From contig JAGYVD010000010.1 of the NCBI GenBank assembly GCA_021209875.1, positions 2,914,001 through 2,978,000 of the forward strand: a stretch of 64,000 nucleotides of DNA, read 5' to 3'. Source of the stretch: Rosellinia necatrix. Its lineage: Eukaryota; Ascomycota; Sordariomycetes; Xylariales; Xylariaceae. The notes under the pieces are model-generated. The model searched no databases. It had not been told where the DNA came from and saw only the letters and a list, made by a program, of their open reading frames with translations. Every line of letters begins with the position of its first letter. Within the stretch, counting starts at the first letter, position 1. The position numbers and the translations under genes were made by a program. This document shows positions 22,301 to 33,376 of this stretch, in pieces.

Positions 22301-24975
22301 GCATGCTTCGACACCCAACAAGCCTCAGTGCATCAAATACTACAAGTGGCTAACCAGAAGGCAGTTAGAATCCACCTTTCCCAGGCCGATCACCATAAGC
22401 CATAAAGGATAGCAGGCATTGGAAGAAATACCAGAGGGTCGACCTAGGTTAAGCAAATATTTGAATCCTTCACGATTTAGGTCATCAGAAGGCATAGCCC
22501 TATATTGATTGACGATGAATATGGTTGAAATAAAGTACTCCTCGGTTGTGTCGGTTAGAGCTGCTTGCTCTACCGCGTCCTCTTCAGAAAGTCATGGCCT
22601 AGCACTTACTCTGATTGCCTCAATTCGAGTAGAGTATGGACGACCCGACGGAGAGAATGGAACTGTGCGCCCAGGGAAATTTAACCCATTCCGCCCGTGA
22701 ATATTGGCGAATTACATCCTATGTTGCGAACACTAGACATTGAAATGATTAACGTGATACGAACCAAGGGCCTCGGTCCATGTCACCAGCCATGCCCTGA
22801 TCCTATTCAATTAGAGTGTTCTGGATTCTTTCAGGGCCTATTACTTTATTGCCAAATGTTAGACGTGTCTACAAGATTTGTCTTGTTAGGGCATATAAAT
22901 GCAGGCGATTGCGGATGGGATATCCCTTTCGCGTATGGATACACGGCATTATAAATGTCCTCCGATTACCTCAGAGGTGACTAACAACAGGGATAAAATA
23001 TAATAGCATTCAATGCAATAAATATATCTAACTTTGGGCTGTTAAAACATTTTTGTTCAGTGATGTGGGTTTAGGAAGAAGAATAGAAGACACTCAGGCA
23101 CATGACCGCATATACCACTTCCGTCTTATAGAAGCCGGTCTTATTGAACACTATTGAAGAGTTGATCTTTGCCGGGCTCTTTCTATGTAGTCTTGACCGT
23201 GTTCTGACGACAACTGTAGTCATGCTTTTGTATCCAACCCAAGCCATAGATCGGTTCATATTTTGCTCCTATGCGATTTTAAAATGAGGTTTCGATTGAG
23301 ATAAGAGAATGGATAAAAAGGAGGCAGCTCAACGTGGGACCACATATTGAGCTCGACATCCTCTGCTTTAGTAAGCTATTCCCTGGCACCTTACATAAAA
23401 TTTACTTCTGGTATTGACTTCAATCTGAAACATGCTTCTATTATCTAGACAGCATGGGCAGGAATTTCCGAGGTTACCCTGAGAACATCTGTGCATCCCC
23501 TTAGGTGTCTGAGTCATATATATACACGTTAGGCAACCGTATTTGCATCTTTCAACACGGCAGGTACTTTGACACTCAGGTATGCCCGTATGAATGAATT
23601 GCTGACCAACTATTGTTTGTGCCCATATTATAGGCAACTCATGTGCACCCGCGCATGCCGATTGGTATTAAGCGAACCATTAAGCAGTCAAAGGCACAAT
23701 ACCGGCTATTACGATAGCTGTTCGTTGAACAAGGATGGTTCAATTTGGTAGCTCAAATTTGGTGGAGGCCATAGACCCTGGCTCATAACAGAGTGTTGCT
23801 ACACGTACCGTAGAACCTATCTAAACCGCGCAAAAGAGAGGACAGTGCACTGATTCTGTTTTCAAGATTGTCGCACCTGAACCTCTCTTCCGCCTTCCCT
23901 CCCGCCTAATACCCCTATCAACGGAACTGGGGTATGATGATTATTAGGCACCCCTCTTCCGGCTTGGTAGGGCGGCAGGTCGAGCGTGCATTGTCTTGAA
24001 AAATAATGAAACCGGCAGCTCCCCAGAGATCCCGGCAGTTATCAATGTGCGATCCGGGCGTGGTTTATGGGAGCGACTGAGAGTAATTGAATGAAATCTA
24101 AATATACCAAACGTCAAACCGTTCGTCTCAACATTGACCGCACATTCCAAGACCCACCCTACACAATTGAGCTACAAAAGTAGATGACTACCCTGGGACC
24201 AACTGGCTCTAGTTGGCCGAAAAGAGCAATTACTCGAGGGGTTGCTGACGGTGAGCCGCCGTCCCTTGCATTAAGTCCAGTTTCGGTGCGTAGATACGTG
24301 CGCTAGAATAAAGGCTGGGTGGCTTAGGCGAGATGCTAGTCTCGTTTTGTGTGGCCCACGATTCCGATTTTCTACAACTTGGCTTGCAGCGAGGGCCTGG
24401 CTCGCTATACATATGTTTGTTGGAATGTTGAGGGATGATTGGCAGTCGGCTGATGGCACGACACCCAGAGCTGAGAAAGCTTGAAGCGGGTGGGCGTTGA
24501 TGACCGAAGTAGTCCTTGACCATACAGGACAATATATAATTCTCATTTGTTCGCTAAAGGACACGAATAATGTTCAGCTACGTTTGAACACACCCGTCTG
24601 GGCGCTGACAGCTAAGGGGCTCGCTCCGAGGTAAAATGTTGAGGGAATCCGCGTGAGCTTCATGTTGGAGTGAAGATGCCATCCATGGACGGACGCAATT
24701 GAGGGGGGGCTGAAGGACTGAATCGGGAGCTAGGGTCTCTTGCAGGCCTATCCATGCCCTACACAACACAACAGCACTTGAGAAGATACAACTAGTGTAT
24801 CTAGATGGCACCGGCGGGAACCGACTGTCAAAGCTCTTGGCCAATCCGCTCAATAAACCGACGATAAACTAAACGACCTGCCGTCCCACCGTCCGAGAGC
24901 TCTCGGGGCGAGATGCGCAGACAATTGATCGAAAGCTCGCGTTAGCGAAGCTAATACTTGTATACCTATTTCAGC

Positions 24976-25017
24976 TGTGGTCTGTGGTCTGTGGTCTGTG
25001 GTTTGTGGGTTGTGGTC
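24976..25017. repeat. Heptanucleotide minisatellite, about 6 copies
   Basis: Six head-to-tail copies of TGTGGTC, of which the fourth and fifth differ by one base each (TGTGGTT, TGTGGGT). Confidence 0.85.
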
Positions 25018-25790
25018 TGTGACATAGTGTAGTGTACATACAAAAACGACCGGTCGGTTTCCTGGCTTGGATTCTTGCATGAATGGATGTCTGGCCGGAC
25101 TATCTGAGAACGTTCAAATGTGTGGACGAGAGACTCTATACGCTTTCCGGTCTTCAAAAAAGCAACGTTGTCTTAGCGGTACATATACAGGCCCGTGAAA
25201 AAAGGCTTGATGGCTGTCACATCGCTACGGGCCATCCACCCACCTTTTCGTGGGGAGGGGTGTCTCCGTCGGCATCGGTTGAATGCAAGTCGTGATAGCT
25301 ATGGCGAAGCTGAAATCGATTGATCTCGAAGCGGTATTGCAGTTGCGTCCTGCTGTGCCGAGCTTATCAATAGATAGTCGATCACTTGGAGTTTTGATAG
25401 CTGGCCCATGTCCGTAACCGAGCCAGACCATATCCGATCTTATCCTACCCATGACTAATATGCCATCTCGCGTCCGGGGGTACCCATGCTGCCTCAGCTT
25501 TGGCGTCCCTGCATTGGCTTGGTCGCACATGGTTGCTACGATCAAGACATGAGCGCCCAGAGATGGGAGCAAGGACTCACTGGCTAGCCAAACCCCAACC
25601 CCTCACTCTCTTGCCTTCGCCGTGCGGTGGTGTACGGTAGGATCATGGCGCATCGGAAATGTGTTGCGTGTCGAATCGACTAGGCTAGAGCGGCGGTAAC
25701 AGACATCCTGAAGGGCGAAGGGAACAAAGCGAAAAGAGGCACCTATCCATCCATCCATCCCGCTGCTATCGGAAATTTCGCTCGGGTTAC

Positions 25791-25830
25791 AACTATATAC
25801 TACTATATACTACTATGTACTACTATATAC
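25791..25830. repeat. 10-bp tandem repeat, four copies
   Basis: Four near-identical copies of TACTATATAC; the first begins AACTATATAC and the third has one change (TACTATGTAC). A shorter CATC repeat lies just upstream near 25746-25760. Confidence 0.8.
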
Positions 25831-26929
25831 TAAGCACAATATAACTACGAAGTGGATAGTTATAGTGTCACAGCGTGAGTTTCTCCGACGCCATTATAAG
25901 TAGTTACTTGTAGTTATCCTCGTGGGGCTTTATTTTCCTCCTCTCTTAGCCCTTTTTTTTTTTTCTGTGTTTTTGGTTTGTGTTAGTTTGTTTTGTTTCT
26001 CCCGGCTCCCCCGCCTCCGTTCGAGCGCTATTCGCCTCGTCAAACAACCCGGCGGTGGGCTAACCAGCCTATGAGCGCCATCAACCTGTCCATCACATCC
26101 TGATACGTCCGTGTGTCCACGGCGATGGATCTTGTACTTGAATAAATCATATGTGTGTACATATCTTTGATAACCAATCTGTCAACCGTAAACCGGGATC
26201 AAGGCACTAGATTGGGTTTCATTGGCTACTGTTACCAACCGCAACTGCGCCATGAGACAACGGAACGCCAGGTCGTAGACTAGCCTGAGTTGTCTTGGCC
26301 ATTGGAGGCCTGCTTGATCCGCTTGACTGGTTTTCGACTGGTTCCATCGGCACATGAGCCGGTACCACAAAAAAAACGTTGACATTAGCATTGCTGGGTG
26401 GAGGGATGGGGTGTAGCGTCCCGAGATTAGCTCATTCCATCGTGAAAGCTAAGCCCGAAGCACACAGCGGCCTGTCCGTCCGTTGATCTTCTCACCTTTC
26501 TTGGGCCATTCTTTGGTTCCCAGCATCTTGAATCTTGAGCCTCGAAGCTTGGAAGGTGGCCACCGCTTCTGCTGCCGCGAACCAGGGTTGAACCAGGTCT
26601 GGGCTCGTCTCTGGGCTCGTGTGCTGGAGATTGGGAGACCAGGAGGAGAGAGAGAGGCTCTACAGGACTCTACATTACCCCCCCCCTGGCCTGGCGTGGT
26701 GATCCTCAGCCCAAGCGGATTCCCTTTCATGGCCGTCGCGTTCCTTTCCGCCTTCCCAGTCAAACTAACTTCCCATTCACCACTCCATCTGTCCTCGATA
26801 CCCGAGCTCACTAAGATCGTGTCCCCATCCACCCGGCCTGTCGGGTCAAACTCATCCCGTTGTCGCGTTGGATCAAACAAGATAATATACCTGCCGCACG
26901 AGAAAAAAAAAAAATAATAGAATAAAAAA

Positions 26930-29322
26930 ATGGATTCTTACCTGCAGAACATGTCAGACCCGTCGTCCAATTCATCGCCTGAGATGTATACGCCCGCTGC
27001 CTCTCAAACAGCCTCGACCATCTCACCACCTGGGACCGCCGACTCACGAGGGCCTACCCAAACCGTTCCGGCAGCGTGTCTCGCTTGTGTAAGTCGGATG
27101 ATTTTGTACATGGGCATTCATTTATTTTCCTCCATTTCCAGCTTCTTTTTTTTTTTTTTTTTTTAATTTTTTTTTTTTAACCTTCCCCCTTCCCTATTCT
27201 CTTAATATTCACCATGTCCAGTTCGTCGTCGCGCTGACGCCCCGTCTTCGTCTTCTAAGAGGGGTAAACATCTCAAATGTGACGGCTCGACCCCGTGCTC
27301 GCGCTGCCTAACCTCTAGTTCGGAATGCGTCTATGTCGCCTCCCGCCGCGGCTACAAGGGGCCGAGGAAGAACTCCACGGCCAACCCGAACAAACGACAT
27401 GCGTCGGATTCGCCGCCGCTCCCCGGCGGTGAGAGCTGCCCGATGTTGCTCGGTGCGGGCACCCCCCATGCCGCCCACGATAGCGACGTTCAACCCGGGC
27501 CGGGGCGTGGCGGATGGCCCCATATCGCCCTTTGGGACAACGCCGCTGACCAACACTCTCCAATTATACCGTACGCCCTATCTCAACCACACCAACGGGG
27601 CCATGGTCCCCCGCAATAATAATCAGGTGCCGGCCAGGACCATCTCGGAACAATGCATCGACGCCTTCTACTTCTACTTCTACCCCGGCCATCCCGTCGT
27701 CCTCCCCAAGACGCACCTCACGGACCTGGCCAAAACTAGAAACCTCGAGCATCTCCTGGCGGCTATGAAATGGGTCGGCAGTCTGTATATCGAGATCGGC
27801 CCGGCCCGCGCCACATACTTCGAGGAGACGATGCGGCTCTTGTACGCCCCGGAGACCCCCCAAGGACGGCTTCCTCGTGCAGGCCATGATGATCGCCATC
27901 GTCGGACTGGATGGCTGCCGCCAGAACGAAAAGGCGAGGGATATCCTGTCGGATGCGGAACGGCTGGCCATCGAATTCACCCTCTACAACCGGGACTACG
28001 CCACGAAACACGGGGGCGGGAATCCGCGGCTCGAGGAGAGTTGGCGGCGGACGTGGTGGGATCTGCTCGTGGTGGACGGTATGATCGCCGGCGTGCACAG
28101 GCAGACGAACTTCCTGCTGTACGATTTCACGGCCGGTCCGGAGCTCGCGGGGCTGCCGTGCGAGGAGCACGAATATATCTCAGGGGTAGGTTTACACATA
28201 GCCCAGGCAGAAGAGCTTAGAGACCTCCCGGTTTTCTAGGGGGAGGAGAAAGGGGGGGGGGGGGGGAGAGAGAGAAGTGACATCGAAGACTAACATCCGC
28301 TTCCTCGAGTAGAAAATCCCTCGTCCCATGTATCTGGAAGACTTTGAAGACCAGCTCTTCAGCGGGGAGGACCGCATGTTCTCCTCGTTTGCATACCGCG
28401 TGGCCTCGATCCGCAACCTCGGCAACATGATGCGTCTGTCGGCCACCACCTTCTCGCCCGAGGAGACCGTCGACAAGGTGGAGACGCTCCTCTCGAATTG
28501 GCGGTTGCATCTGCCCGAGGCCAAGCGGCACTGCCTGAACCGCGACGGCCAGCTCGACGAGATGATGTTCCAGGCGTTCATGATCAACCATGCGTAAGTC
28601 TGGGGCGTAGTTGCATCTATCACTCCCTTTTCCTCCTTTGACTTCACACCCCCCCGTCTCCGTCTACCTGAACCCCCCTGCCCGAACCAAGCCCCTATCG
28701 GCGCTCAAACGTGAACTCGGCACCGAACAAAAACTAAATAAATCAAAATAAAAATTAAAACAGATGCACGATCATTCTTCACCAACCACACTCGCAGCTC
28801 GACACGTCCGCGACGCGCGACGTGACGGCCTGCGCGCCGCACCGCGACGTGGCGAGCGGGCAGTCGTTCAACCTGCACACGCGGCACATCCTGACGGCGG
28901 CGCAGAGTATCAGCCGGATGGTGACGTACGAGGGGGTGCCGATCACGGGGCACACGCACTTCTTCACGTGCGTGCTGACGCTGTCGTCGATCGTGCACCT
29001 GTCCAAGTGGGCGGCCGTGTACTACCTCGGCGGCGAGGACGAGGAGGACCTGCGCCAGCAGGTCCGCCTCAACATCGGCGCCCTCAACAAGCTGAGCGCC
29101 GTCTGGCGCGCCGCCGCCGCCGCCGGCGCCCAGGTCCGCGGCGTCGCCCAGGACATCTACCGCGACCGCCGCGCCCGCCAGGCCAACCCCCGCTTCTGGG
29201 AGGGCTACACCCACGAGGAGATCATGAGCAGCATGACCGCCGACGACGGCATCATGTCCGAGATCAGCCTCCTGCCCGCCGCCCCCGACGCCGTCATGCC
29301 CCCGCCGCAGCCGCCGTCTTGA
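26930..29322 (+). CDS. Zn2Cys6 binuclear-cluster transcription factor, two frameshifts
   Basis: Nuclear DNA-binding regulator. Inferred exons: 26930-27088, 27260-28185, 28313-28593, 28764-29322. Splicing exon 1 (ending CLAC) to AGG at 27260 gives a perfect zinc cluster, C-x2-C-x6-C-x5-C-x2-C-x6-C, with RGKHLKCDGSTPCSRC and the trailing basic ASRRGYKGPRK. The middle region (DAFYFYFYPGHPVVL, SWRRTWWDLLVVDGMIAG, LHQPHSQLD) matches the fungal-specific regulator domain. Two C6 runs, 27462-27467 and 27856-27861, each carry one base too many. With five C each, the frame runs on as GAGTPMPPTIATF and APETPKDGFLVQAMM, and the protein would be about 640 residues. Intron 1 holds long T runs and intron 2 a run of 15 G (28252-28266). 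Target genes are unknown; the next gene is a superoxide dismutase on the opposite strand. Confidence 0.85.
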
Positions 29323-30159
29323 GCGGGCCGCGGGGACTTTGGCCCCCGGTCTTATCCTATCATGGGAGCCTCAAACGCCCCTAATGCCCCTAATGTGCTA
29401 ATTCATCCGCCTCGTGTGGGCAAAAGTGGCATTGGTGTGCCCGCCAGTGCCCTCCATCGCATCTCCCCAGCCGTTTTGTAAACGGGGAAAACGGGAACAA
29501 AGTGGCCTTTTTGGTGTATCATACAAGAGAGAGTAGGGAAGCGGTTTTTTGGAAAGCGGGCAATTTGATTTCGTCGGACGGGAGACCCTGGTTATTCATC
29601 GAGTTATTTTACAGGGCGGGGAGTGCACCTTGGAATTTTATACTCATGCGCACGCACCAACAATTTTTTGGATATGATATTTGGATTATCGTGGGGGGAA
29701 AAAGTTGATATCTTTGCGAGGCGCATACAGGAGTATCTCTCCAACGCATACTTGGGACTTCCGCATCCATTGGCCTAAGGCGAGGTATTAAACGAACCAT
29801 TGATGTTATATACTACTAATCGTCCGGGAAATTTACACATTCACCAGAGTCGAGTTCGCCATATTGCGTGTGTGACCCGAGTACTCAGAAGAGGGCTTGC
29901 AACATACTGGATTAATCAATGCGCATCGAATAATGGATACTTCACCCCGCATTTGAGAACATTTGCATTTCTTCAGACCCGGGAGGGGCTCGGAGCGTAG
30001 TACCCCGGGTGCTCGTCGAAATCTACTAAGCCTTGAGCTATTTCCGCACGTATTGGGGCCTTATCACACTACTCATGATGCCGCGTTCAGCCCTAACTAG
30101 ACCTTAGAATACCATGCTATTCGCGCTCGAGTATCGTTCCCCAACCCAGTTAGATAGCG
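29323..30159. other. Convergent spacer
   Basis: Holds the 3' regions of the regulator and the superoxide dismutase. No supported gene; short frames at 29502-29708 and 29800-30000 look random. Confidence 0.4.
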
Positions 30160-30907
30160 TTAGATGTTGGCCTTGAGCACCTTGAACGCATCCTCTCGGG
30201 TCTCCTTGTAACGTGTCTCCGCTGTCTTCCAGTTGATGACGTTCCATATGTTGTCGACGTACGCCGCCTTGCCGTTGAGATACTGGAGATAATAGGCATG
30301 CTCCCACATGTCGACACCGAGTAGGGGGGTGTCGCCCACGACCACGGCTTCCTGATTTGCGAGGGTCACGATACGTAGCTGACCGGTACCGGCCTCCTTG
30401 ACCAGCCATCCCCATCCACTTCCTTGGATGCCCAGTAAAGCGGCTCCGAACGTTGCCTTGAACTTGTCTATGCTGCCCCATGTGCTATCGATGGCAGCCT
30501 GTAGAGTGGGTGCGGCCGATGGCTTCGCATCAGGCGAGGAGGAAGGCGATAGGCCCTCCCAGAACAGCGAATGATTGATATGTCCTCCGCCATTGAAGCG
30601 GATGGCGGAAAGCTGGGCGGCAGCATCATGCAGACGGCCTTCGGCTGTGGCTTCGGCGGATGCTGCGACGGCTTTGTTCAAGTTGGTTACATATGTCTGA
30701 TGATGCTTATCATGGTGAAGCTCCATGATCTGTTTCGAGATACTGGGCTCGAGCGCCTATTCAAGTAGGGTTAGATGATGAGCATGTGTCTTGTTCGGAT
30801 CTTGGGCTATCATCAGCGAACAGCTGGATGACACCGGCTTGCATATATGCGTTACTTACATCATAGGCGTAGGGTAGAGGAGGGAGCTTATAGACCACCG
30901 GAGCCAT
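30160..30907 (-). CDS. Fe/Mn-type superoxide dismutase
   Basis: Dismutates superoxide to oxygen and hydrogen peroxide. Two exons, in coding order: 30907-30860 and 30756-30160 (GTAAGT donor, ATAG acceptor); 214 residues. The family N-terminus KLPPLPYAYDALEPSIS is present. Metal ligands are visible as His30 in MELHHDKHHQTY, a second His in GGGHINHSLFW, and Asp and His in DMWEHAYYLQY. GSGWGWLV and YVDNIWNVINW complete the C-terminal domain. The protein begins directly with MAPVVYKLPPLPY and has no mitochondrial presequence, so a cytosolic location is likely. Mn is more likely than Fe in a fungus, but metal choice cannot be read with certainty. The gene is intact. Confidence 0.95.
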
Positions 30908-31988
30908 TGTTTAAAGCAGACCGTTAGTTTACTGTGCGTTTGCCTTTCCTTGTTTTATCTTTAGGTATGTTTTGAGGGCGACGGCCGTAGCTGTGTGGAT
31001 GAGTGGATGGCAGGAAGAGAGAGGATGCGGGAGGGGGAGACGTACGAGAGTAGCCCCTCAGAAGTATCTACAAAGGTAGGGGCGTGGACCATACCTATGT
31101 AAGTGATGACTTGCTTCCGATAACGAGGCAGCGGGCGGACCTTCCCTGTTGTCCCTTCCCCTCTTTCCTTCTAGCTGGAACCCAGAGGGCGCGTAGGAGG
31201 GTAGGCGGCATATACTTGTTTATCCTAGGTACATAAAACGGTTTTATCTGTATCTGCCTTACTAATATGGGTTATGGGTGATTGATACGACTGATACGAC
31301 TAGAGACAGCAAGGTTCTCAATATTACAGCAAACTTACATTCCCCGTCCAAGAGCGAAGCACCTACCTCGAGAAGCATTAGGTACCGTCTGTTCGCTACT
31401 ACCTCACAAGTGGTATGACACCCATTCGCCTTGGTACTTACATACTTGTCTAAATAGCTGGCTGATCACCGTCGCGGAAAATAGAGTTGTTGGCGCCGTG
31501 CCTGTGTGGGCCTCGATCGTGTAACTAGCTCAAACGTGCTCAAAATGTGTACGGAAACCTGCTCTCGCCTTTCCCCCTATTCGATCCATTTTTATGGGCG
31601 GATTAGAGACGCAGGTACCAGTCAGTTTCTGAATTAGTTGGGCTATTCTGTCCATAAGTCTGATGCGACCTATGTTAGCGCTGCCGGTGCTGGGGCCGGC
31701 TTCTCTTGCTACCATTGTTTGGAACCTTGATGGTCACCCGGGACTGTGAAGTGTTGCTTGGCGCCGAGTAGGAAGTTGGACTCGACCGTGCCAGTCTCTT
31801 TGCTCAACTAACTACATAGTGTCCGTATTTGTCGGCGTGGACTACAACCGATCGTCCTGACCTTGTCCCGGTTTCATGCTATCGCCCACCTCCTCCTCCT
31901 TACTCTGCGATCATATCCCGTTTACCTGCCATCAACGACCTCCGTTTTCTTTGATCCGAACCGAACGTCATTAGGCTTCACTTCCAAT
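30908..31988. other. Divergent spacer
   Basis: About 1.1 kb between the superoxide dismutase and the small hypothetical gene. I see no gene. Frames at 31282-31524 (+) and 31530-31715 (-) have no recognisable features. Confidence 0.35.
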
Positions 31989-32504
31989 ATGTGTGGCGAC
32001 CATAATTGCAGAGAATCCCTCGGCGGCGCTTTGGCGGTACTTGGTCCGTCCCCTTCACAGATTGGTATCCCTTCCGTGCAAATGGTCGGCAGGCTTGTCT
32101 TCCACAACAAGGTCGGAGAGAATTCCGTGGCCACCCATGCCGTTTTCACGGCCGATCCGTCACAGGTGTCTCCATACACGAGCACCATGGGGCCCTGCTT
32201 GGTGAGAATACAGTAGGATGATCTCCCCGTACCGAGTTTTGATAGTCAACGGTGCTAATAGAATGTTGATAGCGAGACCGGTGATCTCACGAGACCCGCT
32301 ACGACTAGTCCTTCGTGGGCCGCGTTCCCCCTGAAGCCCATTGTTGGAGCCACGGGGGATGGCCGGAGGCTGTCAGTGGAGGTCGAGCTAGAGCGGCCCT
32401 TGAAGATAGAAGTCGGCGTTGATGGTATCATTGGGCGGAGAGTTTCAATTTGGACACAACAGGGTACTGGACCGGTTGCTGAGGGCATCGTCGGATATAA
32501 CTAA
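31989..32504 (+). CDS. Hypothetical protein, 151 residues, two exons
   Basis: I do not recognise this protein. Model: exon 31989-32201, a 60-nt intron (GTGAGA donor, TGCTAAT branch, AATAG acceptor) and exon 32262-32504 ending TAA. Both exons are open and join in phase 0. The first (MCGDHNCRESLGGALAV..., MVGRLVFHNKVGENSVATHA) and second (NVDSETGDLTRPATTS..., LERPLKIEVGVDGIIGRRVS) read like a folded protein with alternating hydrophobic residues. No signal peptide follows the chosen ATG. An upstream extension of the frame to 31863 lacks an ATG of its own. Frames on the opposite strand (31922-32188, 32255-32488) overlap it, so the strand is not certain. It could be a short unique gene or a fragment of an older one. 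Confidence 0.45.
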
Positions 32505-33376
32505 TTGTGATACCGAAGGGATACGGTTTCTTTATGGTTACATTCATATGCGAGTTACGAGGCCAGCATTCAATTGTCGGAGGCGGATGGCGTCGGGGCG
32601 TTCTGGTCTGCTTGGGTACTCTGGATCCTATTCTTATGGAGTATGCCATTAAGAGGTGTGGTCACTGTTAGCTGATGCCAACTCCGGTAGCTGATTATCA
32701 GGCACATACCGCAACATGAATAATAAGCCAGCCTCATATAATGTTATAATACCCGTTGTGTTACGGCGGAGGCGGCTAGTTGTAGTAATACACTGTTAAT
32801 TCTGACTGGGGATCCACGGTGCTGGTTTTACTGGCCAATAATACACCTACTAAATTTTGTTTCTTCAGTCGTTAGGGAAATCGGGGAGTGCTGGTAATTG
32901 TCACACGCTTCCGGCTAAACTCCCATGGCTATTAACATCCAAATCGCGGCTGTTCAAGTCTCAAATTAGGACCTTCATTCCCTTGTTTGCCTGGAGTAAC
33001 TGCTTAAGTAAGTATATAGCGGAAAACGAACCTTGTCTTGGTCCCTATTGGTGAGAATTACCCCCTGTAAGGTTCGTGCTAGGCCTTACGGAGGACCCTA
33101 CTCAAGCTCTTGCCAAACAGCAATAGTTACCTAAGGTAGGTACTGTATGTAGGTGCTGCAGTTGCTTAGGTTGGTGTAGTGGTACTTTTCAGCTAGGGCT
33201 AGGGGGTAGTGTTCGCACTAACCCGCCCCGCAGCTGTCGCGTTCCCGCAAACTGTACTAAAACTATTATGATTAGCGTATTTTGGATCGGTTGATTACCC
33301 AACTCTAAATACCAGGCAAATACTAAGTACCTACTTACTTCGCTTTCTTTCATGACTGAGATTACCCTCCGAAAGA
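32505..33376. other. Intergenic spacer
   Basis: No supported gene. Contains GGTA/TACC-rich short motifs near 33131-33150 and the presumed promoter of the next gene. Confidence 0.35.

Larger units (their letters stand above)
18254..26929. other. 8.7-kb gene desert
   Basis: Between the divergent calpain and Zn2Cys6 regulator genes I find no frame with convincing domain or intron structure. Open frames up to about 145 codons occur (for example 20396-20779 -, 26483-26917 +) but overlap one another on both strands and look random. The region holds short tandem repeats (24976-25017, 25791-25830), a direct repeat with a hairpin (18784-18890) and a second hairpin (19347-19373). The right end must contain the leader and promoter of the regulator. 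A long non-coding RNA or a decayed mobile element cannot be excluded. Confidence 0.5.

Noticed and set aside
26449..26917. Overlapping 143/144-codon frames upstream of the Zn2Cys6 regulator
   Set aside because: The two strands are equally open, neither has a domain, and the region is best explained as leader/promoter sequence.
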